Position numbers and translations under genes: made by a program. This document shows, piece by piece, positions 44,130 to 55,410 of a stretch of DNA of 64,000 bases. The notes beneath the pieces were generated by a model. The model saw nothing but the letters and a program-made list of their open reading frames with translations, searched no databases and was not told where the DNA came from. The stretch is from Devosia litorisediminis (lineage in GTDB: Bacteria; Pseudomonadota; Alphaproteobacteria; Rhizobiales; Devosiaceae), in the NCBI RefSeq assembly GCF_018334155.1, contig NZ_JAGXTP010000001.1:2356001-2420000 (forward strand), written 5' to 3'. Numbering within the stretch: the first letter of the stretch is position 1; each line of letters starts with the position of its first letter.

Positions 44130-46412
44130 TTAAGCGGTGGCCTGCGCCAGTGTCAGCCGGGCAACGGGCACACGATAGGGTGAACAACTGACATAGTCGA
44201 CGCCCAGCCCCGAGAAGAACTTGAGCGAGGCCGGATCGCCGGCATGTTCGCCGCATATACCGATCTTGAGCCGCGGGTTAGCCGCCCTGCCCCGTTCGAT
44301 GGCCATGGCGATCAACTCGCCCACGCCTTTCTCGTCAATGGTTACGAACGGATCACGCTCATAGATCCCCTTGCGCTGATAGGCGGCCAGGAATGTTGGC
44401 GCATCATCGCGCGAAATGCCGAAGGTTGTCTGGGTCAGATCATTGGTACCGAAGGAAAAGAAATCGACCATATTGGCGATATCGCCCGCACGCAGGCAGG
44501 CGCGCGGCAGTTCGATCATGGTGCCAAAGGAGAGTTTGACCCGCTCGGTGCGCAACAGTCCCGAATTGGCGGCGATGGTATTCATGCGCTCGCGCACAAA
44601 GGCCACTTCGCTGGCGGTCGAGACGAAGGGCACCATGACCTCGACGGCCACCGGCTCGTCCTGGCTTTCGCTGGCCGCACGCACCCCGGCCATAATGGCC
44701 TGCATCTGCATGGAAAGGATTTCGGGATAGGTGATGGCCAGCCGGACGCCGCGATGACCCAGCATCGGATTGACCTCGGCTATGCGTTCGAGGCGCAAGC
44801 GCAACTGGCGCACGGCGAGGCCGAGTGACGCAGCGGTTTCCTCGATGTCTTCGTCGGTGCGGGGCAGGAATTCGTGCAGTGGCGGGTCGAACAGCCGCAC
44901 GGTGACCGGGCGCCCCTTCATGGCCGAGAACAGCGCCGAATAATCGCCGGTCTGATAGCCGACCAGACCATTGACGGCCTGACTGCGATCATCCTCGTCT
45001 TCGCTCAGGATCATGCGTCGCAGGGCGACCATGCGTTCGGGCGAAAAGAACATGTGTTCACTGCGGGCCAGACCGATGCCCTCGGCGCCAAAGCTGAGCG
45101 CCGTCATCGCCGATTCCACGGTCTCGGCATTGGTGCGCACCGCAATCTTGCGCGAGGCATCGGACCAGTCGAGCAGTGTGCCAATTGCACCACCGATATG
45201 GGGCTGGGCCAGCGGCAATGTGCCGACATAGACAGTGCCGTCGCTGCCATCGATGGTGAGCTGATCGCCGGTACGGAATTCGCGCTCTCCGATCCAGCAG
45301 ATCATTTCGCTGGCGTCGACCGACAGCGTGCGCACGCCCGCAACGCAAGGCTTGCCGGTGATGCGGGCCACCACGCCGGCATGGCTGGACATGCCGCCGC
45401 GCGCTGTCAAAATGCCGGTAGCGGCCTTCATACCCTCGATATCGGCGGGGCCGGTTTCGTTGACCACCAGAATGCAGTGTTTGCCGCGCGCCCGTAGACG
45501 CGCCGCATCTTCGGGGTTGAATACGATGGTGCCACTGGCCGCACCGGGCGAGACGCCCAACCCCATCGCAATGGGGGCAGCGCCACCGGTGGATTTGAGC
45601 CGGGGATGCAGCAATTGGGTCAGGCGGGCCGGATCGACGCGGCTGACGGCGTTCTGCGGCGACCAGACCTTGCGCTTGACCCGGTCAACCGCGGCCTCGA
45701 GATCGGCGGCCGCCGACGCCTGGAACGGGCGAGCTGATAGAAACTGCAGCTTGCCGCGCTGAACGGCCACGGCGCAGCACATATGCCGCCCCGCCTTGGC
45801 GTCGACCAGCGCCACGAGGGCATCAACCGATTCGGGCAATTTGGGCAGCGGCGCGCCATCGAGCGGCGCCGGGCCCAGAGCCCCGGTCGTGCCGTTGCGG
45901 GTGAGGAACTGTTCGATCTCGCCACCGGTCTGGGCCTGCACGAGAATGATCTGCTTGCTGCGATCATCATCGGGGCGCCCGGTCCAGCCATGGCCAAAGC
46001 CATAGCTGTCAAAGGCGTTCTTGATCGCCTTGGCCAAGGCGCGGTTGGGGTCTACCGAATCTTCGGGATTGGCCGGGGCCGCGATACCCAGCTTTGCGGG
46101 CATCAGGCCTGCATTGTGCTTGGCGGCGGAGGTGCGCACCACAAGCGGAGGCGGCGCACCATCCTTGTCGACCAGCTTGAACAGGCAGGCGACCCAGTGG
46201 GTGCGCAGCCGTACATCCTTGCGCGTGCGTTCAGACTGCAGGGCCTCCCATGCAGCGCGAGTCAAAACGATGGTGGGGACGGTCGGATATCCGGCTTCAC
46301 CGACACGATAAATCCAGCGCGCTTTGCCGCTGAGCAGCTTGAGCTGGCTCGCAGACAGGTTCGCCTTCCCCATTGCGGGGGCAATCGCGAACATTTCCTG
46401 CGCCAAACTCAC
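44130..46412 (-). CDS. PPDK-like protein with eroded ATP-grasp half
   Basis: A 760-residue relative of pyruvate phosphate dikinase, which links PEP, ATP and pyruvate. The phosphohistidine domain is intact: [16 protein letters not shown] with His344. The PEP/pyruvate-binding barrel is also conserved, with [31 protein letters not shown] and [10 protein letters not shown], ending [12 protein letters not shown]. The N-terminal 280 residues correspond to the ATP-grasp domain but are short and poorly matched; the residues that bind ATP are not recognisable. True PPDK is about 880 residues. In Rhizobiales ppdK often follows glyS, which lies 5 kb away here. It may be a PEP-dependent enzyme or regulator without ATP use. 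Confidence 0.8.
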   Translation of the reverse strand: MSLAQEMFAIAPAMGKANLSASQLKLLSGKARWIYRVGEAGYPTVPTIVLTRAAWEALQSERTRKDVRLRTHWVACLFKLVDKDGAPPPLVVRTSAAKHNAGLMPAKLGIAAPANPEDSVDPNRALAKAIKNAFDSYGFGHGWTGRPDDDRSKQIILVQAQTGGEIEQFLTRNGTTGALGPAPLDGAPLPKLPESVDALVALVDAKAGRHMCCAVAVQRGKLQFLSARPFQASAAADLEAAVDRVKRKVWSPQNAVSRVDPARLTQLLHPRLKSTGGAAPIAMGLGVSPGAASGTIVFNPEDAARLRARGKHCILVVNETGPADIEGMKAATGILTARGGMSSHAGVVARITGKPCVAGVRTLSVDASEMICWIGEREFRTGDQLTIDGSDGTVYVGTLPLAQPHIGGAIGTLLDWSDASRKIAVRTNAETVESAMTALSFGAEGIGLARSEHMFFSPERMVALRRMILSEDEDDRSQAVNGLVGYQTGDYSALFSAMKGRPVTVRLFDPPLHEFLPRTDEDIEETAASLGLAVRQLRLRLERIAEVNPMLGHRGVRLAITYPEILSMQMQAIMAGVRAASESQDEPVAVEVMVPFVSTASEVAFVRERMNTIAANSGLLRTERVKLSFGTMIELPRACLRAGDIANMVDFFSFGTNDLTQTTFGISRDDAPTFLAAYQRKGIYERDPFVTIDEKGVGELIAMAIERGRAANPRLKIGICGEHAGDPASLKFFSGLGVDYVSCSPYRVPVARLTLAQATA

Positions 46413-46512
46413 GGGTAAGTCCTTGCTTTTCTTGCACCGGCATCATGCCTGTGCCTGTTGGTCGCTGCAACAAGACTTGACTTGCCGGCGTGACGAAAGC
46501 ATCTCATCTCAT

Positions 46513-47484
46513 ATGGAAAAGCGGCCACAACTAGACATTCTGCTCTGCGCCCCCCGCGGTTTTTGCGCCGGGGTCGATCGCGCCATCCAGATTGTTGAAC
46601 TCGCCCTCGAGAAATACGGCGCTCCTGTCTATGTGCGTCACGCCATCGTTCATAACAAATATGTGGTCGATGGTCTGCGTGACAAAGGCGCCATTTTTGT
46701 CGAGGAATTGAGCGAAATACCGGAGACCGAAGCACCGGTGGTGTTCTCGGCTCATGGCGTTCCGAAATCCGTGCCGGCAGATGCCAAGAGCCGCAACATG
46801 TTCTTTCTGGACGCCACGTGTCCGCTGGTGAGCAAGGTGCATGTCGAGGCGCAGCGTCATTTTGCCGAAGGTCACGAAATCGTGCTGATCGGCCACAAGG
46901 GCCATCCTGAAGTCGTGGGCACTATGGGGCAATTGCCGGTTGGCGCCATCACGCTGATCGAGACCGTGGCCGATGCCATGGTGTTTGAGCCGCGCGATCC
47001 CGACACGCTGGCGTTTGTCACCCAGACCACACTGTCGGTTGACGACACCCGCGAGATCGTCAACGCGCTCAAGGAACGCTTTCCGGCCATCAATGGCCCG
47101 CACAAGGAAGACATCTGCTACGCTACCACCAACCGGCAGGAGGCCATCAAGGCCGTCGCGCCCGAGGTGGATGCCATGATCGTTGTTGGCTCGCCCAATT
47201 CATCCAATTCGCTGCGTCTTGTGGAAGTCGCCGAAAGAGCAGGCTGCAAGGTCTCCATGCTGGTGGACCGTGCGTCGGAAATTGACTGGGCACGGTTTGA
47301 GGGCATCAGGACACTGGGCGTATCAGCGGGGGCTTCGGCGCCTGAGAAGCTGGTCGACGAGGTGATCGAAGCCTTTGCCCAACGCTATGACATCAAGGTC
47401 GAGGCCCGGGTGACCGCCAAGGAAAACATCGCCTTCAACATTCCGCGCGAGCTGCGGGCGATCGAAGCTGCCGTCACGCAATGA
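46513..47484 (+). CDS. ispH: 4-hydroxy-3-methylbut-2-enyl diphosphate reductase
   Basis: A 323-residue Fe-S enzyme for the last step of the MEP pathway, giving IPP and DMAPP. The three cluster cysteines are in [24 protein letters not shown] and [11 protein letters not shown]. The substrate Glu lies near. Start ATG 46513. ispE and the prenyl synthase also occur in the window. Its stop overlaps the start of the GNAT gene by 4 bases. Confidence 0.97.
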   Translation: MEKRPQLDILLCAPRGFCAGVDRAIQIVELALEKYGAPVYVRHAIVHNKYVVDGLRDKGAIFVEELSEIPETEAPVVFSAHGVPKSVPADAKSRNMFFLDATCPLVSKVHVEAQRHFAEGHEIVLIGHKGHPEVVGTMGQLPVGAITLIETVADAMVFEPRDPDTLAFVTQTTLSVDDTREIVNALKERFPAINGPHKEDICYATTNRQEAIKAVAPEVDAMIVVGSPNSSNSLRLVEVAERAGCKVSMLVDRASEIDWARFEGIRTLGVSAGASAPEKLVDEVIEAFAQRYDIKVEARVTAKENIAFNIPRELRAIEAAVTQ

Positions 47485-48011
47485 TCGATCGCGTCTTGAT
47501 TGAGACCGACCGCTTGTTGCTGTCTGGATGGTCGATGGATCAACTGCCAGATCTGGTTCGCCTGCATGGCGATCCCGAGATTGCCAGATATCTCAGCGCC
47601 AGCGGCGAACCCTGGTCCCAGGCGCAGGCAGAAGCGGCGCTGGCAGGCTGGGTCGAACTGTTCGAAACCTGCCAGCTGGGCAAGTTGCGGGTGACGCGCA
47701 AATCCGACGGTGTCCTGATCGGACGAGCGGGCTATGGGGTTTATCCCCGCACAGGCGAACCCGAGCTAGGATATGCCCTGTTTGGTGAGCACCATGGGCA
47801 GGGTTATGCGACAGAAGCGGCATCGGCACTGCGCGACTGGATCTTTGCCGAGACCGAGCATAACCACTTCATCGGCTTTGCCGATACGCGCAATGAGCCC
47901 TCGCTGGCAGTGCTAAGGCGGATCGGCATGGTGCCAACGCATCTGGAAACGGAGCCAGGCGGACTTGTCTGCCAGTTCCACGTCTATAACCGGCCGAGGG
48001 CGCATGACTGA
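47481..48011 (+). CDS. GNAT-family N-acetyltransferase (RimJ/RimL-like)
   Basis: A 176-residue acetyltransferase. It opens with the typical [32 protein letters not shown], and has a coenzyme A loop in [16 protein letters not shown] and [18 protein letters not shown]. Proteins of this type acetylate N-termini or small molecules. It is coupled to ispH by a 4-base overlap and to rnhA by an 8-base overlap. Confidence 0.9.
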   Translation: MIDRVLIETDRLLLSGWSMDQLPDLVRLHGDPEIARYLSASGEPWSQAQAEAALAGWVELFETCQLGKLRVTRKSDGVLIGRAGYGVYPRTGEPELGYALFGEHHGQGYATEAASALRDWIFAETEHNHFIGFADTRNEPSLAVLRRIGMVPTHLETEPGGLVCQFHVYNRPRAHD

Positions 48012-48450
48012 CACGGTGATTATCCACACTGACGGCGCCTGTTCGGGCAATCCAGGCCCCGGTGGCTGGGGCGCCATTCTGCAATATGGCGACAAGACCA
48101 AGGAATTGTGCGGCGGCGCTGAGCTGACCACCAACAACAAAATGGAACTGACCGCCGCCATTGAGGCGCTCAACGCGTTGACGCGACCCTGCGAGATCGA
48201 ACTCCACACCGACAGCCAATATGTCAAGAATGGCGTACAAAGCTGGATGAAGGGCTGGAAGAAAAACGGCTGGCGCACGGCCGACAAGAAGCCGGTCAAG
48301 AACCTCGAACTCTGGCAGGCGCTCGATGAGGCCACCAAGCGCCACACCATCGACTGGCGCTGGGTCAAGGGCCATGCCGGGCACGATCTGAACGAGCGCG
48401 CCGATCAGCTCGCCAATGATGGCATGGCGCCGTTCAAGAACGGTCGCTAG
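48004..48450 (+). CDS. rnhA: Ribonuclease HI
   Basis: A 148-residue nuclease that cuts RNA in RNA-DNA hybrids. The four acidic residues are visible: Asp in [18 protein letters not shown], Glu in [12 protein letters not shown], Asp in [11 protein letters not shown] and Asp in [10 protein letters not shown]. The basic handle [20 protein letters not shown] is present. Start ATG 48004 overlaps the GNAT stop. It converges with the DUF808 gene with a 17-base overlap. Confidence 0.97.
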   Translation: MTDTVIIHTDGACSGNPGPGGWGAILQYGDKTKELCGGAELTTNNKMELTAAIEALNALTRPCEIELHTDSQYVKNGVQSWMKGWKKNGWRTADKKPVKNLELWQALDEATKRHTIDWRWVKGHAGHDLNERADQLANDGMAPFKNGR

Positions 48451-49438
48451 GGCGCCGGTTCAGCACGGTCTGGGCCAGTGGCTTGAGTGCCCTGGCGATC
48501 GGGGCGATGACAAAACCCACGACAGGGATCAACAGACCGCCCAGGATCAGGCCACCGATCCCGTCGATCAGCGCCATCATGAACCAGCCCGCAAACCCTG
48601 CAATAGCGGGCAGAGCGTGCGCGGCCCACTCGGACGCGCCTTCGATGAAGTGCTCGGGCCCGGTGATGCCGAATTCGACCAGACCATGGGCAATGATGCC
48701 GCCGCCGACCCAGATCATGGCGGCCGTGCCGACCACGCTTAGAGCCTGCATGAACGCAGGCATGCCCTTGACCAGTGCCCGGCCAAAACCGCGGCCTGCG
48801 CCGGTACGGCCATTGTTGGCCATCCACAGGCCGAAGTCGTCGCCCTTCACGATCAAAGCAACACCGCCATAGACCACCACGGTGATGCCAATGGCCACCA
48901 GGGCCAGGATCAAGGCGCGCGAGATGACGTCTGGCGCCTCAATGGCCGAGAGGGCAATGGTCATGATTTCTGCTGACAGGATGAAATCGGTCTGGATCGC
49001 GCCAGCGATCTTCTGGTCTTCAAGCGCCTCGGCATTGACGGCGACAGGTTCAAGACCAGCCTCATGGGCCTCTGCCTCATGCGGCGCGAGGGCATGAAAC
49101 ACTTTCTCGGCGCCCTCATAACAGAGATAGGCCCCGCCGATCATCAGCAGCGGGGTGATGAGCCAAGGCACGAACGTGCTGAGCACCAGTGCTGCCGGCA
49201 ACAGGATGATGAGCTTGTTCTTGATTGAGCCGCGCGCGATGGCCCCGACAATGGGAAGCTCGCGATCTGCGCTGAAGCCGTCAACATAGCGCGGCGTCAC
49301 CGCTGCATCGTCGATCACCGCGCCTGCTGCCTTGACCCCGGCCTTGGCAGCCTGTCCGGCAATATCGTCCAGTGACGCAGCGGCCACCTTGACCAGACCG
49401 GCAACATCATCAAGCAGTGCAAGCAGTCCGACGCTCAT
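48434..49438 (-). CDS. DUF808 (YedI-like) membrane protein
   Basis: A 334-residue inner-membrane protein of unknown function. The typical opening [26 protein letters not shown] is followed by about eight hydrophobic segments and the middle stretch [17 protein letters not shown]. The family resembles TerC-like or transport proteins but no substrate is known. Convergent with rnhA. Confidence 0.9.
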   Translation of the reverse strand: MSVGLLALLDDVAGLVKVAAASLDDIAGQAAKAGVKAAGAVIDDAAVTPRYVDGFSADRELPIVGAIARGSIKNKLIILLPAALVLSTFVPWLITPLLMIGGAYLCYEGAEKVFHALAPHEAEAHEAGLEPVAVNAEALEDQKIAGAIQTDFILSAEIMTIALSAIEAPDVISRALILALVAIGITVVVYGGVALIVKGDDFGLWMANNGRTGAGRGFGRALVKGMPAFMQALSVVGTAAMIWVGGGIIAHGLVEFGITGPEHFIEGASEWAAHALPAIAGFAGWFMMALIDGIGGLILGGLLIPVVGFVIAPIARALKPLAQTVLNRRPSDRS

Positions 49439-49477
49439 CGAGAATCCCCCATATACAAGGCCCGACCATAGCGATGA

Positions 49478-50854
49478 CTAGCCGGCGCGCAACTGGTCCT
49501 GAGCCTCACTGTCGATCCAGTCCTGGCCACCCATCGCCTTTACCAACGGTCCAAGCCACTCTTTGTATCCCTCGAACTTGCCGACAGAGCGCGAATAAAT
49601 CTTCTGGCGCACCTGCCACTGGCTGGCGGTGTGTATCTGACGGCTATCGCGCTCGGGCGTAAGACAGGCATCATCCCAGTCCAGACCGACAAAGTCGATC
49701 AGCCGCCGCGATTGACCATCGGGGTCGGCGACCAGCATCTCGTAACTGAGATCAAGAATGGGCAGGTTCAGCGTGCGCTTCCACAGCGTCATGATATCGG
49801 CCGTCTGGCGGATGCGCTCGCCCAGGTCGGTCTGACGAAAGGCAAAGCCGTGGCCAGCGTTGAACCGGGTGAACAGGTTGGAAAGGCCACAATCGAGTGG
49901 ATGGCGCCGCATGTGAATGATCCGCGCGTTGGGAAACAGCGCCGCGATCAGCCCCACCCGGAAGGCATTGTCGGGCGTTTTGTCGGTGAGCACGCGGGTC
50001 CCTTCAGGGGCACCGGCGCGCATGGCGCGCAGGCCCTGTTCGGCGCTGGCCCGCAGTATGTCGCGGCCCAATTGCGTCAATCGATCCGGCTTTCCCTGGA
50101 GCAGGTTGTGCTCGAGCGCACCCAGAGTTGGGGTTTCGCCCAGCGCGAACACGGCGGGATGACGGTTGAGGATCGCTTCGGCCAGGGTCGTTCCCGAGCG
50201 CGGCATGCCCACAATGAACACTGGCGCGGGGCCCGGTGGTTTGCCACGCGCCTGCGGTATTGTTCCAGCTTCAGCCAGTGCCGTCAGGCTCTGCATGTGC
50301 TGGCGCTGAGGGCCATTGTCATAGCGGCGATCGGCCAGCCAGTTGGCCTCGATGCAGAAATGCATGGCCCGGGCATGATTGCCCAGATCGGCATAGACCT
50401 TGGCCAGACCAAAGCACAAAAACTCCAGCGCCTGACGGGCGAGCGTGCCAGAGCCATAAAGCGTGAGCATATCGCGGACCGTCTGATCCTCGGCGGTGAA
50501 GCGTTGGTTCTGGACCAGTGCATAAAACGCCATGGTATCGTCAGGCTGGATGCGCAGCGCTTGGGCAAAGCTGTCACGCGCACCAGCCATATCGCCGCTG
50601 GATGCCTGCAGCGTCGCCAGATTGTGCCAATAGGGCGCCGTGCCGGGCGCCAGCGTCACGGCGCGCTCCAGCAAGGCGATGCACTCTTGCACCGGATGAC
50701 CGAGTTCCCATTCGGCCATGGCGACGCAGACCATAGCAGAGGGGTTGTCGGGATCATCGCTCAATATCTGGCGGGCAATGCGACTGGCGTCGACAAAGCG
50801 CCGGGCAGACACCATGTGCCAGGCGCCCTCGAGAGGGGATAGTGCAAGTTTCAA
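49478..50854 (-). CDS. TPR-sulfotransferase protein
   Basis: A 458-residue protein. The first half holds tetratricopeptide repeats (ECIALLERAVTLAPGTAPYWHNLATLQASSG, RDSFAQALRIQPDDTMAFYAL). The second half is a sulfotransferase domain with the 5'-phosphosulphate loop VGMPRSGTTLAEAIL and the 3'-phosphate motif MRRHPLDCGLSNLF. It likely sulfates a carbohydrate or peptide using PAPS, or belongs to the related kinase group. No signal sequence. It stands alone; no PAPS-making gene is near. Confidence 0.88.
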   Translation of the reverse strand: MKLALSPLEGAWHMVSARRFVDASRIARQILSDDPDNPSAMVCVAMAEWELGHPVQECIALLERAVTLAPGTAPYWHNLATLQASSGDMAGARDSFAQALRIQPDDTMAFYALVQNQRFTAEDQTVRDMLTLYGSGTLARQALEFLCFGLAKVYADLGNHARAMHFCIEANWLADRRYDNGPQRQHMQSLTALAEAGTIPQARGKPPGPAPVFIVGMPRSGTTLAEAILNRHPAVFALGETPTLGALEHNLLQGKPDRLTQLGRDILRASAEQGLRAMRAGAPEGTRVLTDKTPDNAFRVGLIAALFPNARIIHMRRHPLDCGLSNLFTRFNAGHGFAFRQTDLGERIRQTADIMTLWKRTLNLPILDLSYEMLVADPDGQSRRLIDFVGLDWDDACLTPERDSRQIHTASQWQVRQKIYSRSVGKFEGYKEWLGPLVKAMGGQDWIDSEAQDQLRAG

Positions 50855-51055
50855 GGCTGGGAATTCTCAACAGGTCGTCGGGAGGAGGCGACGTCGGCAC
50901 TGTGGTGAGGTTGAGCCGGCACCACAAGTTACGGTGCATTACAGATTCGTAACGCCGGTAATGCGCCGACCAGCCCCCAGGCCAAGCCCGTCATTGGCGG
51001 CCAGTCACGGGAGTATGACTTGCATGCGCACGCCGAAACGGGCTGAGTCAGCGCC

Positions 51056-51394
51056 ATGAAATGGCTTGTCTCACTGATGCTGAGTTTTCTGGCGCTGACT
51101 GCGCCTGCGCTGGCGCAATTCCCGCCGCCGGGCATCTATGTCTGCATTGATGGCCACGGCGCGGCCTTTGGGACGCTGAGCCTGTTTGTGGCCGGCGATT
51201 ATGACATTGCCTCCGAAGCCATTCCGCGCGGTCAAGGTCAGGTCACCTCATCAGGCTCCCATGTCACGGCGCAGAGTGGTCCGCTGGCCGACATCGGTCT
51301 GACCGGCCACTTCGTCACCGACGACTATGGCGACACGGTCTTCGACTTCGAGACCAGCATGGGCGCGCTCAAATGCGCCCTGCCCCAGGGCTAG
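51056..51394 (+). CDS. Small secreted protein, unknown
   Basis: A 112-residue protein with a clear signal peptide (VSLMLSFLALTAPALA), cleaved before QFPPPG. The mature part has two Cys, in YVCIDG and LKCALPQ, likely a disulphide, and is otherwise beta-rich. No family recognised. It converges with glyS, leaving 9 bases between. Confidence 0.68.
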   Translation: MKWLVSLMLSFLALTAPALAQFPPPGIYVCIDGHGAAFGTLSLFVAGDYDIASEAIPRGQGQVTSSGSHVTAQSGPLADIGLTGHFVTDDYGDTVFDFETSMGALKCALPQG

Positions 51395-51403
51395 GCGAAC
51401 TGC

Positions 51404-53428
51404 CTAGCCGGCGACCTTGGAGAAATCGGCAACCAGATGCATGGTGTCGCGCAGACGTGCCAGCAGGTTCAGCCGGTTGGTGCGCACGGCGGCGTCGTCG
51501 TCATTGACCATTACGGCGGTAAAGAACGCATCCACCGGGGCCCGCAACGAGGCCAGTTCGGCCATTGCGCCCTTATAGTCATCCTGGGCCACGTGGGTGC
51601 TCACGGCGGCGTTGACGGCATCAACGGCAAAGGCCAGCGCAGTTTCTTCGGGCAGCTTGAGTGCATCCTGGGAGACGGTACCGGCATAGCTGGTGCCGTC
51701 CTTTTTCTCTTCGGCAGCCAGAATATTGGCAGCGCGCTTGTAGCCCGCCAGCAGGTTCTGGCCATCGGAGGATGACAGCAGGGTCGAGAGTGCCTCAGCG
51801 CGCTGGGCAATCTGCAGCATGTCATCGCTGTCTTCGGCTATCACGGCATCGACCAGATCATGGCGGGCGCCGGAGTCGCGCAGCATCACCTTGAGGCGAT
51901 CATGGAAGAAGGCCAGCAGATCGGCTTCCACCGTGAGCGGCAGCTTGAGATTGTTCTCGATGATGATGCGGATCACGCCGAGCGCGGCGCGGCGCAGGGC
52001 AAACGGATCCCGCGAACCGGTAGGCTTTTCATCGATGGTCCAGAAGCCGGTCAGCAGGTCGAGCTTGTCGGCCAGTGCCACGGCAATCGAGGTCGGCTCG
52101 GTGGGCACCTTGTCGGTGGGGCCGAGCGGCTTGTAGTGCATTTCGACGGCCGTCGCGATGTCGGCGGGCTCGCCCTGGGCGGCGGCGTAATAGCGCCCCA
52201 TGAGCCCCTGCAGTTCGGGAAACTCACCGACCATGCCGGTGGTCAGATCGGCCTTGGCAATCATGGCGGCACGCTTGGCGCGCTCTGGATCAGCACCGAC
52301 CTTTGGTGCGATCTCACCGGCCAGCTTCACCAGTCGCTCGACGCGGGCAAACTGGCTGCCCAGCTTGGCGTGGAACACGGTGTCTTCGAGCTTGGGTAGA
52401 CCGTGTTCAAGCGGCAGCGCCAGATCGCCTTCGTAGAAGAACATGGCGTCGCTGAGCCGGGCGCGAATGACGCGCTCATTGCCCGCGGTGATCACCGTGC
52501 CGCCATCGCTGGCTTCGGTATTGGCGGTGATGATGAAATTGGGCGCCAGCTTGCCGCTGGCGTCACGCAGGCAGAAACATTTCTGATTGGCGCGAATGGT
52601 GGCGATGATGACTTCTTCAGGCAATTTGAGGAAATCGGGGTCGAACGTGCCCATCATCACGACGGGCCATTCGACCAGACCCGCAACCTCTTCGAGCAGG
52701 CCTTCATCGGTGATCACGGTCAGCCCCTGGGCAAAGGCCAGCTGCTCGGCGTCGGTCTTGATGATGTCCTTGCGACGGTCAATATCGAGCACGACCTTGG
52801 CGCGCTCCAGCGCGGTCACATAGTCATCGAAACGACGTACCTTGATCGGCTCGGGCGCCAGGAAGCGGTGACCAAAGGTGGTTTGGCCCGAGGTCAGCTC
52901 ATTAGAGTCAAACGGGATGACGATAGGCTCTTCGTTTTCTGCGCCGAAAGTCGCGGTGATGGCGCGCAGCGGGCGCACCCAGTTAAAGCTGCCACTGCCC
53001 CAGCGCATGGACTTCGACCATGGGAAGTCGGTCAGCACTTTCGGCAGCATGGTCGACAAGAGCGTCACGGCATCAGCGCCAGGCTTTTCGATCAGCGCGA
53101 CGTAGAAATCACCCTTTTTCGGATCGCTCTCGACCTTGGCCTGATCAATCGAAGTCAGCCCTGCCCCGCGCAAAAATCCATCAATGGCCTGCTGCGGCGC
53201 GCCAACCTTGGGGCCCTTCTTTTCTTCGCGGGTATCGGGCGAGCGCGCAGGCAAGCCGGTGACGGTCAGCGCCAGGCGGCGTGGCGTCACGAAAGCCTTG
53301 GCACCCTCATAGACCAGACCGGCATCGACCAGTGCATTGGTGACCAATTTCTTGAGGTCATCGGCCGCGCGCCGTTGCAGGCGGGCCGGGATTTCCTCGG
53401 AAAAGAGTTCGAGCAGCAGTTCGGGCAT
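51404..53428 (-). CDS. glyS: Glycine--tRNA ligase beta subunit
   Basis: A 674-residue subunit of the bacterial alpha2-beta2 glycyl-tRNA synthetase. It opens [18 protein letters not shown], which fixes ATG 53428 over a TTG 12 bases earlier. Other landmarks are [16 protein letters not shown], the HD-like domain part [46 protein letters not shown], and the anticodon-binding C-terminus. It is separated from glyQ by lemA and DUF2207 genes on the same strand. Confidence 0.97.
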   Translation of the reverse strand: MPELLLELFSEEIPARLQRRAADDLKKLVTNALVDAGLVYEGAKAFVTPRRLALTVTGLPARSPDTREEKKGPKVGAPQQAIDGFLRGAGLTSIDQAKVESDPKKGDFYVALIEKPGADAVTLLSTMLPKVLTDFPWSKSMRWGSGSFNWVRPLRAITATFGAENEEPIVIPFDSNELTSGQTTFGHRFLAPEPIKVRRFDDYVTALERAKVVLDIDRRKDIIKTDAEQLAFAQGLTVITDEGLLEEVAGLVEWPVVMMGTFDPDFLKLPEEVIIATIRANQKCFCLRDASGKLAPNFIITANTEASDGGTVITAGNERVIRARLSDAMFFYEGDLALPLEHGLPKLEDTVFHAKLGSQFARVERLVKLAGEIAPKVGADPERAKRAAMIAKADLTTGMVGEFPELQGLMGRYYAAAQGEPADIATAVEMHYKPLGPTDKVPTEPTSIAVALADKLDLLTGFWTIDEKPTGSRDPFALRRAALGVIRIIIENNLKLPLTVEADLLAFFHDRLKVMLRDSGARHDLVDAVIAEDSDDMLQIAQRAEALSTLLSSSDGQNLLAGYKRAANILAAEEKKDGTSYAGTVSQDALKLPEETALAFAVDAVNAAVSTHVAQDDYKGAMAELASLRAPVDAFFTAVMVNDDDAAVRTNRLNLLARLRDTMHLVADFSKVAG

Positions 53429-53497
53429 AGGGGATACCAAGGGTTAGAAAGGCGCGGATTTGCTTAACTTGGGCGGGCGGCGATGTCTACAAGACGA

Positions 53498-55405
53498 TTA
53501 CCAACCGCCGCCACCGCCACCGCCGCCACCGCCACCAGAAAACCCACCGCCGGATGACCCGGACGAGCTCGATTGCACTGGTTGAGCGGCAACCATGGCC
53601 GCTGTCATTGAGCTGGCTGCGGCGCTGACTGCGGTCGTCATGTTGGAGGCAGCGCTACGGGCTCGGCCAACATTGCCGCCGCTATACCAGCCGGGGGCGT
53701 AGTGATCCGGCGCATCGACCACAGCGTGGCGAGCCAACTCGGCTTCGAAGTGTTCGCTCCAGGGCTTTTCCACCTGCAACGCGATGGCGAATGGCAGCAA
53801 GCGCTCAAAGCGCTCCACCGTCATGGGCGGCACCTCGCTCATGTTAATGCGGTCTTTTTCGGCTGTCTCAAGGTACATCTTGAGGCCGTCGATTTCGTCC
53901 ATCACCTTGCGTCCCTGCAGCGTGGGCGCCCGCATCAGGAAGGCGAACACGATGGTGACAATGACGATGGAGACTGCAGAGACCGAGGCAACATTGATGG
54001 TCAGGCTGGTGAGACTGTCAAACGCCAGCCCCACAATATTGACGCCGGCAATGAGAACCCAGATGGCAATGAAGACACGCGACAGATAGCGCTTCTGAAA
54101 GCCCTTGGAGATCAGGCCACCCAGTGAGGATAGCAGGATGCCCAGCGCGACCGAGCCAATCAGCCAAAGCGGATCGAGAATGTCGAGGAACATCATGCCT
54201 GCCAGCAAACCGATACCGAGCACATAGCCAAGCACGGAATAGCCGGTATTGTTCTTGAACCAGACCAGCCGGTTTTCCTGTGTGATGGCCGTGGTGAAGG
54301 CATTGCGGCGCTTGGCAAGTTCGGGACCGGTGGACTTGTTGATCACGACGGCGTCTCGCGACTGCAGATACTCAAACATCACTTCCTCACCCGGCGGCAA
54401 GGTTTCGGCGGGCTGTTTCCCCGTTCTGGCCAGCCGGAGGTTCTTGGTGGAATTATCAATAGTGATCAGGCCTTTGACGCCCAGATTGAAGATTGCAGCG
54501 GTCAGGGCGGTCCAGCCACTGTCGCTAAACCCCCATTTGTGGATGTAGTGGACCAGAGCGGGCGAAAACCCGGCCGGCGCGTGAAAGCGCGGGATAATGA
54601 CGCCCTTCTGCGGATCGCGACCCACGCGGAACCAAGCCAGCGCATTATAGGCGGCCGCCAGCAAGGCGGCGATCACGGGGATGATGCTGTCGCGCAGATC
54701 GGCTACCTGCTGGCTCAATGCCGCAACGCCGGTGGGATATACGATGACACCCTTGTCAAAGGAGACCGCCACGGTCAGCCCCTCGCCCGGCCCCAAAGCC
54801 CTGGTGGTCTTGAAGGCAACAGTCTGATCGGTGAGACGGCGTATGTCGGCGCCCTGCTTGGTTGAGCCGACTGGTCCGGTATAGGCCGACACATCAGAAA
54901 TGCGGGCACCATCGGGGAGGCGAACGACAGCCTGGGCCGACAGGATCGGGAACACCCAGTAATTGCCAGTCACGTTCCAATAGAGCTCATCGTGATCTTC
55001 GAAGGCGCGCGCCATGCGGCTCATGGAATAGGTGATGGTGTAGCTATGGTTGCCATAGTTGAGGAACACATCGGGGTCGCCGATCCAGATCCGCTGGAAA
55101 TCGCCCATGCGTTCGACCCGGTACGTCTCGGGCTGGCCGTCGCGCTGTACATTGAGCACATCGAAATCGGGGCGAACCTTGCCGCCGTCGCTGCCCGCCA
55201 GCACCACTGGAATATCACGGTAGATGCCGCGACGAATTTCATCGCCCTCGGCGTTGACGGTGAGGGTCTCGGTGACCGTTACGGTGCCATCCACCGCCAT
55301 GGTGATGTCGCTGGCATAGGCGCGAATTTCCTCGCGCGCCGCGCCCGGAACGGCCAGCAGCAGGCCGATGAGCAGGGCGATGATCGACCGAAACAAAGCA
55401 GGCAT
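53498..55405 (-). CDS. DUF2207 membrane protein with Gly-rich tail
   Basis: A 635-residue protein. A signal peptide (LLLAVPGAA) is followed by an extracytoplasmic beta-rich domain with the DUF2207 pattern SDITMAVDGTVTVTETLTVNAEGDEIRRGIYRDIP, several membrane helices, and a low-complexity Ser/Gly tail ending in a long Gly run and Trp. Such Gly-Trp tails are usual in this family. It lies six bases after lemA, a pairing widely seen and usually linked with envelope function. Confidence 0.87.
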   Translation of the reverse strand: MPALFRSIIALLIGLLLAVPGAAREEIRAYASDITMAVDGTVTVTETLTVNAEGDEIRRGIYRDIPVVLAGSDGGKVRPDFDVLNVQRDGQPETYRVERMGDFQRIWIGDPDVFLNYGNHSYTITYSMSRMARAFEDHDELYWNVTGNYWVFPILSAQAVVRLPDGARISDVSAYTGPVGSTKQGADIRRLTDQTVAFKTTRALGPGEGLTVAVSFDKGVIVYPTGVAALSQQVADLRDSIIPVIAALLAAAYNALAWFRVGRDPQKGVIIPRFHAPAGFSPALVHYIHKWGFSDSGWTALTAAIFNLGVKGLITIDNSTKNLRLARTGKQPAETLPPGEEVMFEYLQSRDAVVINKSTGPELAKRRNAFTTAITQENRLVWFKNNTGYSVLGYVLGIGLLAGMMFLDILDPLWLIGSVALGILLSSLGGLISKGFQKRYLSRVFIAIWVLIAGVNIVGLAFDSLTSLTINVASVSAVSIVIVTIVFAFLMRAPTLQGRKVMDEIDGLKMYLETAEKDRINMSEVPPMTVERFERLLPFAIALQVEKPWSEHFEAELARHAVVDAPDHYAPGWYSGGNVGRARSAASNMTTAVSAAASSMTAAMVAAQPVQSSSSGSSGGGFSGGGGGGGGGGGW

Positions 55406-55410
55406 GGCGG

